Origin: Pisaster brevispinus | Taxonomy: Eukaryota; Echinodermata; Asteroidea; Forcipulatida; Asteriidae | DNA: 64,000 nucleotides | Direction of reading: 5' to 3' | Assembly (NCBI GenBank): GCA_023634235.1 | Contig: JAMKCF010000009.1 | Span: forward strand, 7,874,001-7,938,000 | Shown: positions 35,201 to 45,800 of the stretch, piece after piece | How positions within the stretch are numbered: position 1 is the first letter of the stretch | Layout: the number at the start of each line of letters is the position of its first letter | Program-made: the position numbers and the translations under genes | Notes under the pieces: model-generated | The model's database searches: none | Told to the model about the DNA's origin: nothing | The model's input: the letters and a program-made list of their open reading frames with translations, nothing else

Positions 35201-38178
35201 TGCAACGGGAGACCACGCGCGCGAGCCGAGTGGCGAAGCCACGAGGGCCTTTTAAAACTTGTTTGCGTTTTTTTTGATGAATTATTCATAACGTATGAAA
35301 CGTGCATTGTTCAAAACTTGTATGCAAATAAGTATTCGATGATACACACGACGAGACGTTCGCCATTGCATGCTGACCCGCTGACCCCCGTCGCTTCTGA
35401 TTGGTTTGGACTTTTGCTACTCCATTTGGGTAGCAAAAATAGAGATTATAAAGAAAAACATTAGAAACCGCAAACAAATTGGAAAAGGCCCTCGTGGCTT
35501 CGCCACTCGCGTGCGTGGTCTCCCCTTCCAGTCGCTTGGGATCGCGGCTCTACGAAGCTGTCCAAGCCACGAAGGCCTTGACAAAAGGCTATGGATATCC
35601 CGAAAGTTGCGCTGCCATGGTTGTCACCCCATTACTGTCCCGATTGTCATATATTTGTTTTTATACCACCCCTCAAGTTGTTGATACACCATCAGATATT
35701 GAGATACACCTTCTTCTCCCATAGGGAGATATCAAAGATTCCATTCGGGCCATCACATGCAACTTCTTCTCCCATTTGAGGATATCAAGGGTTCCATTCG
35801 GGAAATCACATGCACCTTCTCCCATCGGGGGATATCAAGGGTTCCATTCGGGCCATCACATGCAATTTCTTCTACCATCGGGGGATATCCAGGCTTCCAT
35901 TCGGGCCATCTCGTGTTGGAAAGTATAAACCAAACCAAACTTTGTGGAACGATTACCCTGATCTGTAACCCTCTCCATCATAATTTGTGCTCTTTGATTA
36001 GGAGATATCAGGAAATCACCCTCTCTCTAAAAAACTCCCGGGTCAGACGCATTTATTTCTGGGTCAGGCTGCCCGGCAACTGGTGGTTATAACACTTGGA
36101 ATTTTGACTAGGCTTCTGTGTAAGTTTGAGGCAGTGTAAGTCACTGTGACACAGAAATGGGTCCGGCCCCCTGCGACCTGCAATCTATAGAGCAAATCTG
36201 ACCAGGGATCTTTTAGTGTGTGTTAGGGAGACTACTGCGAAATTTCCACCATAACTATCCATAAATGGCATAATACTCGAGTGATTACAACTCCCCTTTT
36301 CCTGGTGAGGATTATGATTGGTCCTCATTATTTTGAAAAATGTAGGTGTCAACGAAACATTTTTGCTATCATGGAGCGATCCAAATGGTCCAGTTCTCAT
36401 AGGGCTCGCATGGGGAGGGAACCAGCAAACATCATGTAGTGTGCAAAGCTTACCTATAACGTTTCGTGGGATGGTCTTCGTTGAGAGAAGTGTAAAATTG
36501 GTATGAATGTATTGGCTCTGTACTCTTACCAGACGCTGTTGTAACCCAGTTAATAACCAAATTGAGCGTTAACTGACACTAGGAATACAAAGAATTAACT
36601 CAACAAATTTGAAGCCATTTTACGTTCTCAAACAAACAATCCGTGCCCGCTGTGGCTTCTTGAATCTCAGTGTTTTACCAAGCTGCTCTTTCATCTCTGT
36701 AATTTAATTTCACAGATGGCAAAGTGCCGCATGTTGCATCGAAGTCGACTCAGAAGAGCAGATAAAAAAGTAACCACCATGACAATAATTATGGTGCTGG
36801 CGTTCATGACAACATGGGGACCCTATGCAGTCTACTCCATGTATTCAGCCCTTGGGGTCGGCCCGTCCATCTCGCCTCTCTTAGCCACACTGCCCTCGAT
36901 GTTCGCAAAATTATCAACTGCTGTCAATCCTATCATTTATTATTTGCTACATGACAAGGTATTATTATAGAGTTATAAAGTTTGTGCCAATCAGGATAAG
37001 CTTTTACTTATTCAATCTGTTGGTACCAAAATTCGAAGTGTATTCTGTGTTTAGTTTCTCACATTGGTAATGTTTCATTTTGTGAAGACACTGAACATCA
37101 CTAAGAGACAATTACCAAAAGAGACCAAACCGGCTCTTTTCAGAGCCAACACCCCACACCCCCCCCCCAGGTTTATACGGTGGTACACAAGAGTTTACTA
37201 TTAGTTACTCAAACAATCCCCAGTTGGGAGAGAAAGTTTACTTGGTATAAATAATAATGGTTTAAATCATTGCGAGATACATATTCACGTCCCTTAAAAT
37301 GATAATCGTTTTCAAAAAGAACCGTAATTTATAATTGCGTCCTTGCAAGACACGATTATGTTCTCCAGCACCGCGCCATAAAGCAAAACAAATCTAAAAT
37401 ACAGCAAGTTAATTTTCAAATGTGTTTGTATTCGTCCGACTCACGGCCAAAAGGCCACCCAAAGGTCAGGGCTGCAATAAAGAGTACAGCAAAACAAAAG
37501 AAAAGGGACAAAAGACAGCTGAGGGTTTTTTTATACAAAAAGTTTGCAGTAAAGCTATCTATCTTTGATCTATCTACCAGCACTACTCTAAAAAAACTCC
37601 CGGGTCAGGATCAAACCGGATTCCATGTCCCCAGGGGGCCTGACCCGTTTATGGGTCAGGTTGATCCGGAACCTGTTTTTTTAAAGGATTTTGACTCGGA
37701 ATCTGCATCAGTTTGATCCATACTGGGGTCATTATGACACATGTTCCGGGCCATACTGACCCAGCAGGCCCCCACGGGATAAATTCTTACCCGTGAGTTT
37801 TTAGACTGTAGTCTGCACTCACTGTCTCAAACAATATGCCCCGTACAAGGAAATTAAATGTTCCGTCTTCAAGTTATTCATTAAAACTAAAACTTCACGT
37901 TTCCATTTTAAAGTGATAAAAAGTATTGCCATACTATTGTCTCCAACCAACTGAAAACCAAAGAGAAAATGGTAGATAGCATAAACACAGGGATGGTGCT
38001 GAAGCGGAAGGGCTTCACTGGTATAGAGGTGTAAATAATTCAAAGTTGATTTCAACTTTTGCTTTTGTTGCAGTTCAGAGCAGCCATTTTAAACGGTGGC
38101 AGGATGCATGCCAAACAGCTGTCGCTACACAATGATCCAGACACGAGGAAGCACACTTTGAAGACATCCTCTCTATAG
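32207..38178 (+). CDS. Ciliary-type opsin (encephalopsin/TMT-like), complete, 5 exons
   Basis: Light-sensing seven-helix G-protein-coupled receptor. Exons: 32207-32525, 33516-33710, 34968-35092, 36716-36958, 38074-38178; phases 1,1,0,0; 328 aa. By rhodopsin numbering: C110 (AGCRWY), Y113 rather than Glu, E181 in loop 2 (VEGGGTSC), C187, W265 region (TTWGPY), chromophore Lys296 (MFAKLSTAVNPIIYY) and N302-P-x-x-Y. Introns 1, 3 and 4 fall at rhodopsin positions 121, 232 and 312, as in vertebrate visual opsins, which supports ciliary type. Unusual features: QRY replaces E/DRY at the end of helix 3, and HDK replaces NKQ at 310-312. The tail is short, without Cys, and has several Ser/Thr. N-terminal NFS is a possible N-glycosylation site. 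The start has a good context (ACAATGG). G-protein partner unknown. Confidence 0.92.
32560..33110. other. Opsin 1 intron 1: T/G-runs and (AAAC)n
   Basis: T and G homopolymers at 32690-32738, AAAC repeats at 32967-33008 and another T/G run at 33085-33119. No coding signal beyond the flanking exons. Confidence 0.5.
33770..33979. mobile_element. MITE with CAGGGCTCAATTTCATAGA-type termini
   Basis: The left end CAGGGCTCAATTTCATAGAG and the reverse of the right end CAGGGCCGAATTGCATAGAC match at most positions and continue CTGCTT(A/G)A. The 210-bp interior has no frame. No convincing target duplication. It lies in opsin 1 intron 2, just after exon 2. Confidence 0.7.
34233..34492. mobile_element. TGACCCGG repeat family, copy A (opsin 1 intron 2)
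   Basis: Dense in GGGTCA/TGACCC words, including TTCCGGGTCAACCTGACCCGG. It ends TTGACCCGGGAGCTTTTAGAGTG, the complement of the left end seen in copy C (CTCTAAAAAAACTCCCGGGT). This suggests a terminal-inverted-repeat element of about 230-260 bp. Confidence 0.65.
35125..35612. mobile_element. Fold-back element in opsin 1 intron 3
   Basis: Left arm, about 35138-35255, and right arm, about 35478-35610, are inverted copies: GGATATCC, TAGCCTTTTGTCAAGGCC, TTCGTGGCTTGGACAGCTT, GGAGACCACGC, GTGGCGAAGCCACGAGGGCC. The arms are about 120-130 bp with a 220-bp spacer. It is non-coding. Confidence 0.8.
35690..35912. repeat. Minisatellite of about 60 bp in opsin 1 intron 3
   Basis: Four imperfect tandem units built of CTTCTCCCATCGGGGGATAT, CAAGGGTTCCATTCGGGCC and ATCACATGCA. 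Mirror frames on both strands result from it. It follows almost directly on the fold-back element. Confidence 0.75.
36021..36222. mobile_element. TGACCCGG repeat family, copy B, diverged
   Basis: Starts CTCTCTAAAAAACTCCCGGGTCAG and ends ACCAGGGATCTTTTAGTGTG, matching the two ends of the family. The interior is decayed. In opsin 1 intron 3. Confidence 0.55.
37582..37810. mobile_element. TGACCCGG repeat family, copy C
   Basis: Left end CTACTCTAAAAAAACTCCCG and right end ACCCGTGAGTTTTTAGACTGTAG are imperfect inverted repeats; the interior is rich in GGGTCA/TGACCC. In opsin 1 intron 4. Confidence 0.65.
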
Positions 38179-38225
38179 TTATGAAGTTGCAAATCCACAG
38201 CAAAGCCATTCAAGAGGAATTTCTT

Positions 38226-38231
38226 AATAAA
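38226..38231 (+). terminator. Candidate poly(A) signal of opsin 1
   Basis: AATAAA 48 nt after the opsin stop, within AATAAATAAAAAAAA. Use would give a very short 3' UTR. Confidence 0.4.
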
Positions 38232-39221
38232 TAAAAAAAAGCATCCGGCAATAAATGTATAGGGTAGTCCTAAGGCCTACATAAGGCAATGCCGTCCAGG
38301 GGCAACATTCCCCAGTTTGCATTTGTTGCAAGACACTTACGTTGAAATAAGGCTCCAAATGAGAGCAAGCTACACAATGAAAAAATAAATAAATAAATAA
38401 ACAAATAATTTCATGCATAGGCCTGTATGAAGGGGCCGTCTGCTTGGAAGACTTTCTGATGCGCCGAAAGGATGGCGCATCATTTATTTACAGCAGTGAA
38501 TCTTTGAGGGCAGGGCGTTCCAATGTGCTGTGATGAAAAAGCTCCGTAATCAAATTATGTGAACGTTTTCAAGGAAGGGGAGAGATTGGTCTGTTGATTG
38601 GAGGTTGCAGGTTGATCTGTATGGATGGAGGAGACTGATGATATATTTGGGTATATTGAGAGTATCCTAGGTTATGAAAGTAGTTTTCAAATGAATCATC
38701 TGATGTTTCGGCAGGCAATATAGATATTTGAGCGGATAGAGGTGGTATGGTCGAATTTCCGGGTGTGTTGAAACACGAACATCAGCATTTTGCGGACTTT
38801 GCAGTTTATTTAAGATGATGAGCAGTGACGACATAAAGATAAGAACATCCATTGCCTTGGACGTGAATAATGCGTGGATGATATTGTCAACTGAGTCAGT
38901 GTGCTGTTGACGTCACTCAAAACGAAGACAGTTAGTCCGAGGAAACGCATTCTTAAAAAAAGGTATATGTAAGGAGCTAGACATAGCAATAGTTCAAACA
39001 GTCGTTTGTCGTGTCATGTACACTTTGGAGCATTGTGCCTGTTTTGATAGTTTGATCGAATTGGAGGAAAAATACGTGAATTTGAAAGCGTGTAATGAAA
39101 TTAAATAAATTTTTGCTAATATTGACTGGGAAACAGTAAATATCACTTGAAATGGATGAAGGAATACATAACCGTTGTGCTAAGAGGATATGGAGAGAAG
39201 TGTTTATAACAAGAGTGAAGG

Positions 39222-39310
39222 CCGGGGCTTTTTCTCAAACCTCAGCTTGGGCTCCGGCTTGGGCTCCGTCGTTCGGAGCCCTAAGCCAAGGTTTGGGAAA
39301 AGCCCTGGGA
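39222..39310. repeat. 89-bp imperfect hairpin
   Basis: GGGGCTTTTTCTCAAACCTC and GCTTGGGCTCCG pair with CGGAGCCCTAAGCCAAGG and TTTGGGAAAAGCCC. The short loop includes a duplicated TTGGGCTCCG. It is either a small MITE or a structured noncoding sequence. Confidence 0.65.
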
Positions 39311-39998
39311 CATACCCAAAATGGCTAAAAGTGTTATGATATGAACTGTGGGGTTGTGGTTGAAAATCATATTAATTTACGAGTAACACGCTATATTCAT
39401 GTACAGAAATTGGACATCGGGAGATACCAGATAGGCTTAGATCTAGACATGAGTCAAATTGCCAGTTGAAGGTGGTAACAAACTGTGGTAACAAACTGTA
39501 TAAACTGTAAAAACTGTCACTGGTGTTGAATTGATTCTCTTGGTATCTGTACGTAACAACACCGACATGGTGGTAATAATGGTTATGGTGGTAATTAACA
39601 ACGTGTATTGTTGTTGTTACATTATAAACACCAAGATACCCAATTTAACTCCTTAGTTTTTGCCATGACGTATTTTTTTTTTATTCTTGTAAATAATGTA
39701 AAGAAAGAAGTGAATAAATAAAGAGACTGGAGATCGGGAGTTAACCGAAGGCCTTACAGACCCATGAGTAAAAAACGTTGATTTGGAGATAAAACGTGGT
39801 TATAAATTTGTACTTTAATCAACACAAATTCTCTACAAACTAACAACTTAACTGAATTTTGTGAAGTGCTCATTGGAAACCTGGCCTAATCCCATGCTTT
39901 AATAAAATCTGGCGAAACTTAGAAATGGCTCCCAAGTGTGTGTTTTGTTTGAGTTGTTCAGTCTATAAACAATAAATAAATATATAAATATTTGATAT

Positions 39999-40120
39999 AA
40001 AATTAGTAGGGGAGATGGCATTAGCTTTCGATCCAAACCGGACCTTCGTCAGAGGCAACAATAAAATTAGTAGGGGAGATGGCCTTAGCTTTCGATCCAA
40101 ACCGGACCTTCGTCAGCGGC
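39999..40120. repeat. 64-bp tandem duplication with CTGACGA...GAAA motif (minus strand)
   Basis: Two units, from 39999 and from 40063, share TTAGTAGGGGAGATGG, TTAGCTTTCGATCCAAACC and GGACCTTCGTCAG. On the minus strand each gives CTGACGA, GGTCC-GGTTT-GGATC (a 5-bp stem with one G-T), then GAAA. Confidence 0.7.
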
Positions 40121-40154
40121 ATAAACAAGAACAAACACAAACATATCCAAGCAA

Positions 40155-40716
40155 GCACACACACACACACACAAGTGTGTAAACACCTCCAATCGGGGAC
40201 CTCCTATTGTCCCTCTTTTGTTTGGACTTTAACTTTTTGGCAACAGCTCCCATTGGTTTTGTACACAATTTCCAACTGGGGACCTTTACCCAACCGGGGA
40301 CCCTATTGTCCTCTTTTGTTATAGGTCCCCGGTTTGAATGTGAAAACAAACTCACACACCCACACATACGGATCCGGTTTGTGGGGTACTGCTATTGTTG
40401 TTCTATTGTTCCCTTTTCTAAAGAATTCCCTTGTGGGGCCCTATTGTTCCTATTGAAATTGCCTTGTGGGGTCCATTGTTCCATTGTTAAAAGTACCCCG
40501 TAAGTTGGCATGTGTAAGGGCACACAAGTGTGTAAACACCTCCAATCGGGGACCTCCTATTGTCCCTCTTTTGTTTGGACTCTAACTTTTTGGCAACAGC
40601 TCCCATTGGTTTTGTACACAATTTCTAACTGGGGACCTTTACCCAACCGGGGACCCTATTGTCCTCTTTTGTTATAGGTCCCCGGTTTGAATGTGAAAAC
40701 AAACTCACACACACAC
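40155..40716 (+). repeat. GGGGACC dispersed repeat, copies 2 and 3 in tandem
   Basis: Copies at 40155-40357 and 40521-40716 are nearly identical to each other and to 8683-8879. They are separated by about 160 bp built of CCCTATTGTTCC / TTGTGGGG words. Each copy is flanked by CA repeats. Confidence 0.75.
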
Positions 40717-40740
40717 ACACATAATTTTTTATATATATAT

Positions 40741-40870
40741 ATAAAACATACGTTAATCCGGAGGTCGTTGGTTCAAGTCCCGCTCCAGTCAATTTTTCTT
40801 TGTTCAAACCCGAACTATTTAAATAAAAATTTCCCAGTCAGTTTCCCTTGTGGTTCATGACTAGATATAT
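40741..40870 (+). mobile_element. SINE-like element, copy 3, partial
   Basis: Starts at ACGTTAATCCGGAGGTCGTTGGTTCAA (anticodon arm to B box) and continues CTCCAGTCAATTTTTCTTTG, then CAGTTTCCCTTGTGGTT. In copy 1 that last word lies upstream of the tRNA-like part, so the order is permuted. Confidence 0.6.
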
Positions 40871-40891
40871 ATATATAAAACATATATATAA

Positions 40892-41146
40892 AACACTTTC
40901 CGGTAATAATTGACCCGTACCCGGTTCCCGTGGGGCCTGGGCCATTTCTGGGTCAGTACAACCCGAAATCTGTATCACATAACTCAGAAGTGGGTCAAAT
41001 TGACGCAGAGTCCGGGGTCTTAATCCAAATTGTTGACTTTAGTTTCCCGGTCATCCTGATCCAGTATTGGTCAGGCACCCAGGGACCCAGAATCCGGATC
41101 AATTTTGACCCGGAATTTGTTGTTGTTGTTTTTTTTTTTTAGAGTG
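40892..41146. mobile_element. TGACCCGG repeat family, copy D
   Basis: TGACCCGTACCCGG, GGGCCATTTCTGGGTCAGTA, GGGTCAAATTGACGCAGAGTCCGG and a right end TTTTAGAGTG. It directly follows the TA repeat after SINE copy 3. Confidence 0.6.
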
Positions 41147-42700
41147 AAACTGTTTTTCCATATTGTGTATGGCTTTGAGCACACTGATATAGCTCGAGAG
41201 AAAAGTAACACACCCATGTGCCCGGAGGAAGGGCGTAATGGCTCCACGCTCTTCTTCCATGGCACTCAAAGTACTGTTTGTTCCAAGAAGGTAGTGAGCA
41301 AATAGCCCCTGACAAAACAATTAAATGGCACTATAGACCTTTCTATTGCAACGTCACAGCCCAAGTCTTGCAAAAACAAATGCAAAACAAAAACAGACAG
41401 CTACAGATTGTGTAACAGTTGTTACACCAAGTATTCAAAAATAGTGTCGAATTTGTTGGAAATAAAGCAACCAACCATGGGAGGGAGGTATTTTATCTAA
41501 TGAGATTTTGCAGAAAATGTTGAATTTGGTTAAAACATCTGTTAACACGACTGAATGTTTCTGCTTACATTCGGCCGTCCATGCCAAGCGCGGACTGTTT
41601 ATCAACAATGGAAAAGTCTATTGCTAGAATTACCTTTTATAATCACATGCTGCCCATTCCCGTGAAGAATTTAACCAATTCATATGACAGAAAAGAACGA
41701 TCAAGCTTTCACACTCAGTTTGACAGTTTTCTTGACATACAATTTTGGATTTTTCGCGTCCTTTGTCTGGTAAAACTTTTGTTGTTCTTTTCCTGGAAAA
41801 CGACGACCTTCTTGAGGTATTTCCTTCAAATGAGAAAACTCAATAGCCTATAAGGAAACTGAGCTTCCGTCAAAATGACATCATAAGATTTTGAAATCCT
41901 AAATCATTATGTTAAACATATTTATAGCGTACTGCTAGAATGTTGCTTGTTGATAAAATATAATTGTATACTGATTTTCTAAATTGTAGTTGTTTATCAC
42001 TTTCATGTTTATGAGTATAGCGTTTTCTGAATTGAAAAGAAGAGAATTATTTTCCTGCAAACTGTTAAAGTCAAAAAACATTCATCTTTATTTCTAAAAG
42101 TCAGCAACCTGGAATAAGGACGTTGTGAGCCCATGCTTTAAAACTCAATTGATGGTGACTTGGGTATTTGTCTGGAATACCCATGAGTCGACATAATGTT
42201 GAAATGAATCACTTTTTGCGGGGCCAGCTACCGTGGTACGTGACAATATGAGTAAGTTGATATTAAGTTTCTTAAGGGCGTTGGATGAGAATAAGATCTG
42301 ATGACACCCCAGCGTGTACTCATTGTTCATCCCGAGCATCAACTCATGCTTATATAGACTTGTCACCCGCTCACTACCAAGCAACATGTCTGTTACCCAA
42401 ATATTTGCTCTTCACAGACCCAAAAAACAAAACAGTCTCCAAACAATCCGAATGAAAACTTTTATTTTGAAGTCATTCATCTACAGTCTACACCCAGCCA
42501 CACCAACTCGTCTCTTCCTGTGTCCATAACTATGAAACAACAACAGTAGGCCCCCCTATCAGTCAATTAAATAGCGCCTTTGACAAAGGATTCATATTAT
42601 TCTGGCCACCAGTCCTCATGTTGCATCCTCAGTACTCTAGAACAGTTACTTCTCTCTCTTTTTTAAAACTGAACCCAGCAAAGAAATCGTCAAATCTCTG
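41147..42700. other. Intergenic, no gene recognised
   Basis: Short frames only. A minus-strand frame of 80 codons, 42145-42387, has a TATATAAG word just upstream of it but no recognisable domain. Confidence 0.4.
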
Positions 42701-42712
42701 CCGAAGTCTTAC

Positions 42713-42808
42713 CTGTGAGCTCTTTCCAGTTTTTGGTCTTACTTTTGTGAAACCGTCTGGAACAGCCTCGCTAGCCGGCAGCGTGCCGTATCGATACCTC
42801 TCTTCAAA
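42713..42808 (-). CDS. Isolated exon candidate, 32 codons, gene unknown
   Basis: On the minus strand an acceptor TTTGCCAG precedes 96 open bases (phase 0 at both sides) and a strong donor CAG|GTAAGA follows. The peptide begins FEERYRYGTLPASEAVPDGF and continues TKVRPKTGKSSQ. Composition is protein-like and unlike the AT-rich flanks. I cannot place it in a family and found no partner exon in the window, so it may belong to a long-intron gene on the minus strand or be a relic. Confidence 0.35.
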
Positions 42809-42829
42809 CTGGCAAATATTTGTATCCAA

Positions 42830-45800
42830 TATAAGCGATCAGCGCTTGCTGGGGCGGGGAGGGGGAGGTAGGGGGGGGGGGGGGCAAAAGGTAAAATGGC
42901 ACGCGAGATCAATCAACCCTGGGAACGACATTGCTTCTGGACGTTTGCGTGTGATGCGCTTTAAAAGTGGCTTATATTATTCCAATTATAGTTCAAACCT
43001 TAAAACCCACACGTTGTATAACTAATTAGTATTGCAGACTTTCATCAATTATACTCTCTCCCAGATGTAGTTTGGTGGACTGTAATACAAAAGAAGACTA
43101 TCATGCGAGAATGTCTTAAACTTTAAAGCTCGGGAGGTCACAGACACCAAGTTGAAGTTTTAACTAGTTCTAGAGTTAATATTATTCAAGCTCTCTCCCT
43201 TGAAAGCGCAATGCGACAATGAGAAAGACGTTGGTAACACTTAAAATGTCTTCCATAAAACAATTACGGCAGATGCTGCCGGGTATTCACAATCCAAAGA
43301 CAAGTCACTAAAAGGCACCATTCGGAATGATCAATGTTTAAAAATGTCTATCTTTCTTTTCGAGATTGTTTTGAACCACCCACCCACAATTTCGATTTTT
43401 ACAATTGACAGTTAATATACACACTGAAGAACAAAAATGCCTCAAATGAAGCCAATTCATTCATTCATTCATTCATTCATAAATGGTTAATTAAAAACAA
43501 ATTTACAAATCGCGGCATCAGGCGAATTGCAAGTAAATTTACGTTAAAAATATGTAAACATATTAAGAAGGCACAATGGCAAAACAACAATGAGTTACAG
43601 AAATAAATTAAAGTAAGCTTAAGAGAAATGCAGCAAAATTAACTGTTGTTAAAATTACGGACAAGGTAAGGCAACGAACTGTTTTTCATTCTTTCAGTTT
43701 TACAATTAAAATTTAGGGAGTTTGATTTTCCGCCTAAGAGTTCTTGAGTTTTGGGTGCTGGCAAGTATCGTTGAAATTGAGTAGTCTTTTTCATGAAAGA
43801 ACTACAAAGTGAATGGCGATGATCTTCTAAAGATTGAATATTTTAAAGAAATGTTTTTCCAGCCCAGGAGTTTTTAAAACGTTTTTCTTGGCTTCCAGCA
43901 TTTACCTTTTTGAGGTGTAAAATCAGAAGGGAAAATCCTCGCCACCTCCCCCCATCGGGCCCGGGGGTCAGCTAGGAACACGGTTGACTGTTAACAAGGG
44001 AAGGGCACAGAAAGTTCTACTATTTGAAGTGGAAACTGAACTTCGATTTCCAGTTATTTCTTTTGACCCACCCACCAACATAATTTCGAAAAAATTACGA
44101 CATTTTTGTAACATTAATTTTTCTGAATGACCCCTAAGGTGTTCTGCTACTTCAAAACAATGTTTTGAAATGACCAGTGAACACAAGAAAACAATCTGGA
44201 TACCTCTACACCTCCATGTGGCGTTTTTTTTATAACAAAATATTCACTTGTAATCTGTAGTTTGTTTGACAGTTAATTTTTACCCTTTGTTACAAGAGAC
44301 CGTGTAAAGTCTCGCAACGATAAGGTCCCCTTTGAGCTTCCGGTCACACCTCTGAGCCATCAGCTATGGGAGATTAACGTGGGGGCAATTTTGTGTGATT
44401 TTTATATCTATCACATCACTTTTTTCCGCCCCAAAAAACATATTGGTGGAATTAAAACATTAAAACTAACAATGTAAAAAAACAATTACTTATGAGAAAA
44501 TGTAGAAATATAACTCGACCTCCAACATCGGCTCAAAGTGTCGAAGATTAACACGATCGCCTTTTATTGCATGTTCTTTTTGTAAAGTGAAGCGGAAGTT
44601 AAGGTCAGCTTTAAAAGATGATTATTTTTCCAAGATTTGCGATTTATTTTTATTTTTTATGATTTACTATTTCTAAATCAAACAATTTTTTTATTCAAAC
44701 CAGTATTCAATGGATGAAATGTAACAGCACAATACAAGTTCTATAATCCTATCGTTTTTAATTAAAGAAATGCCACAATACACGCTGTTCTAACTGCCAT
44801 ATTATAGTCGAGGTGCCCGGGAGTCTAGATTTTCGCGAAAGCTCGTACGCTCTCAGGGTCAAAATTCACATCATTTTCTAAGAATTTTTTTAAATTGTGT
44901 ATCATAAAGGGACATTATTGCAGAGTACCTTCCTTGGTTATCAAGGACCGTGGCTTCAGTCAACACCGTTAGTTACTAATGACTGCAGTCATATACCAGT
45001 AATTACTGTCATTTTATGACCGATATATCTGACCATTAAAAAATGAGGTTTCAACCGTTGCATTATTAATACCGCCTCAAGCTATTAGAGACCCCATAGA
45101 GGACACTCTAGGATGTATGGCTATCGTCCTCAAATTCCACAAGGACTACTAAGTAATAACGCTTTCCGTCTGATGACGTAAATGGACAGATCGCGCTCGA
45201 GATGACCTCCTGGATTTATTCAGTTTAAATCCAGTGTTTCACGTTAGACAGAATTGTCTTGTTCGAAAACACAGCGTCCGAGCCATCCATCATGGAAACT
45301 CCATCTAAAAACTGTAGTGGCAAATTTTTCTTTCACCTTTTGATTTTGGTTTGTTGTTGACTACACTGAAATTTGCATTGACTATAAATATGTCGCTTTG
45401 ATGCTTTGGTATCTTTTTTTTCTTCTGGTCCAGGCTGGTTATGTTTGCACTAATTGTTGGTATTGTATTAAAGGTCTTTTACTCAATACTACCATAATTA
45501 TGGCTATATTTCTCCTACAAGTCAATCTTTATTTATTTTGTTACAAGGTGCACGTGCATGTATATTTTCAGTGTTTTCTGTGCTATTATATGTTAGTCTT
45601 TTTAAATGAAGATCTGAGAAGTTTTCAGGATGTAAAGCTTTAGCATTAGCAGCAACAGCGTGAGACGCTTAATAAATCGAATTATTAATATTATTATTAT
45701 TATTTGCAAATGTTGCCAATTGTGCGAATCGATTACGACAATCGATCAAGGCAAGGGCGATTTGTTTATTTAAAATATGTCATTATTTATCTATAGAAAG

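Noticed and set aside
35690..35912. CRISPR-like repeats at about 60-bp spacing
   Set aside because: The whole unit repeats, so it is a minisatellite.
42618..43025. Plus-strand frame of 135 codons
   Set aside because: Opposite strand to the better exon candidate, contains a Gly run from a G-homopolymer and has no domain.
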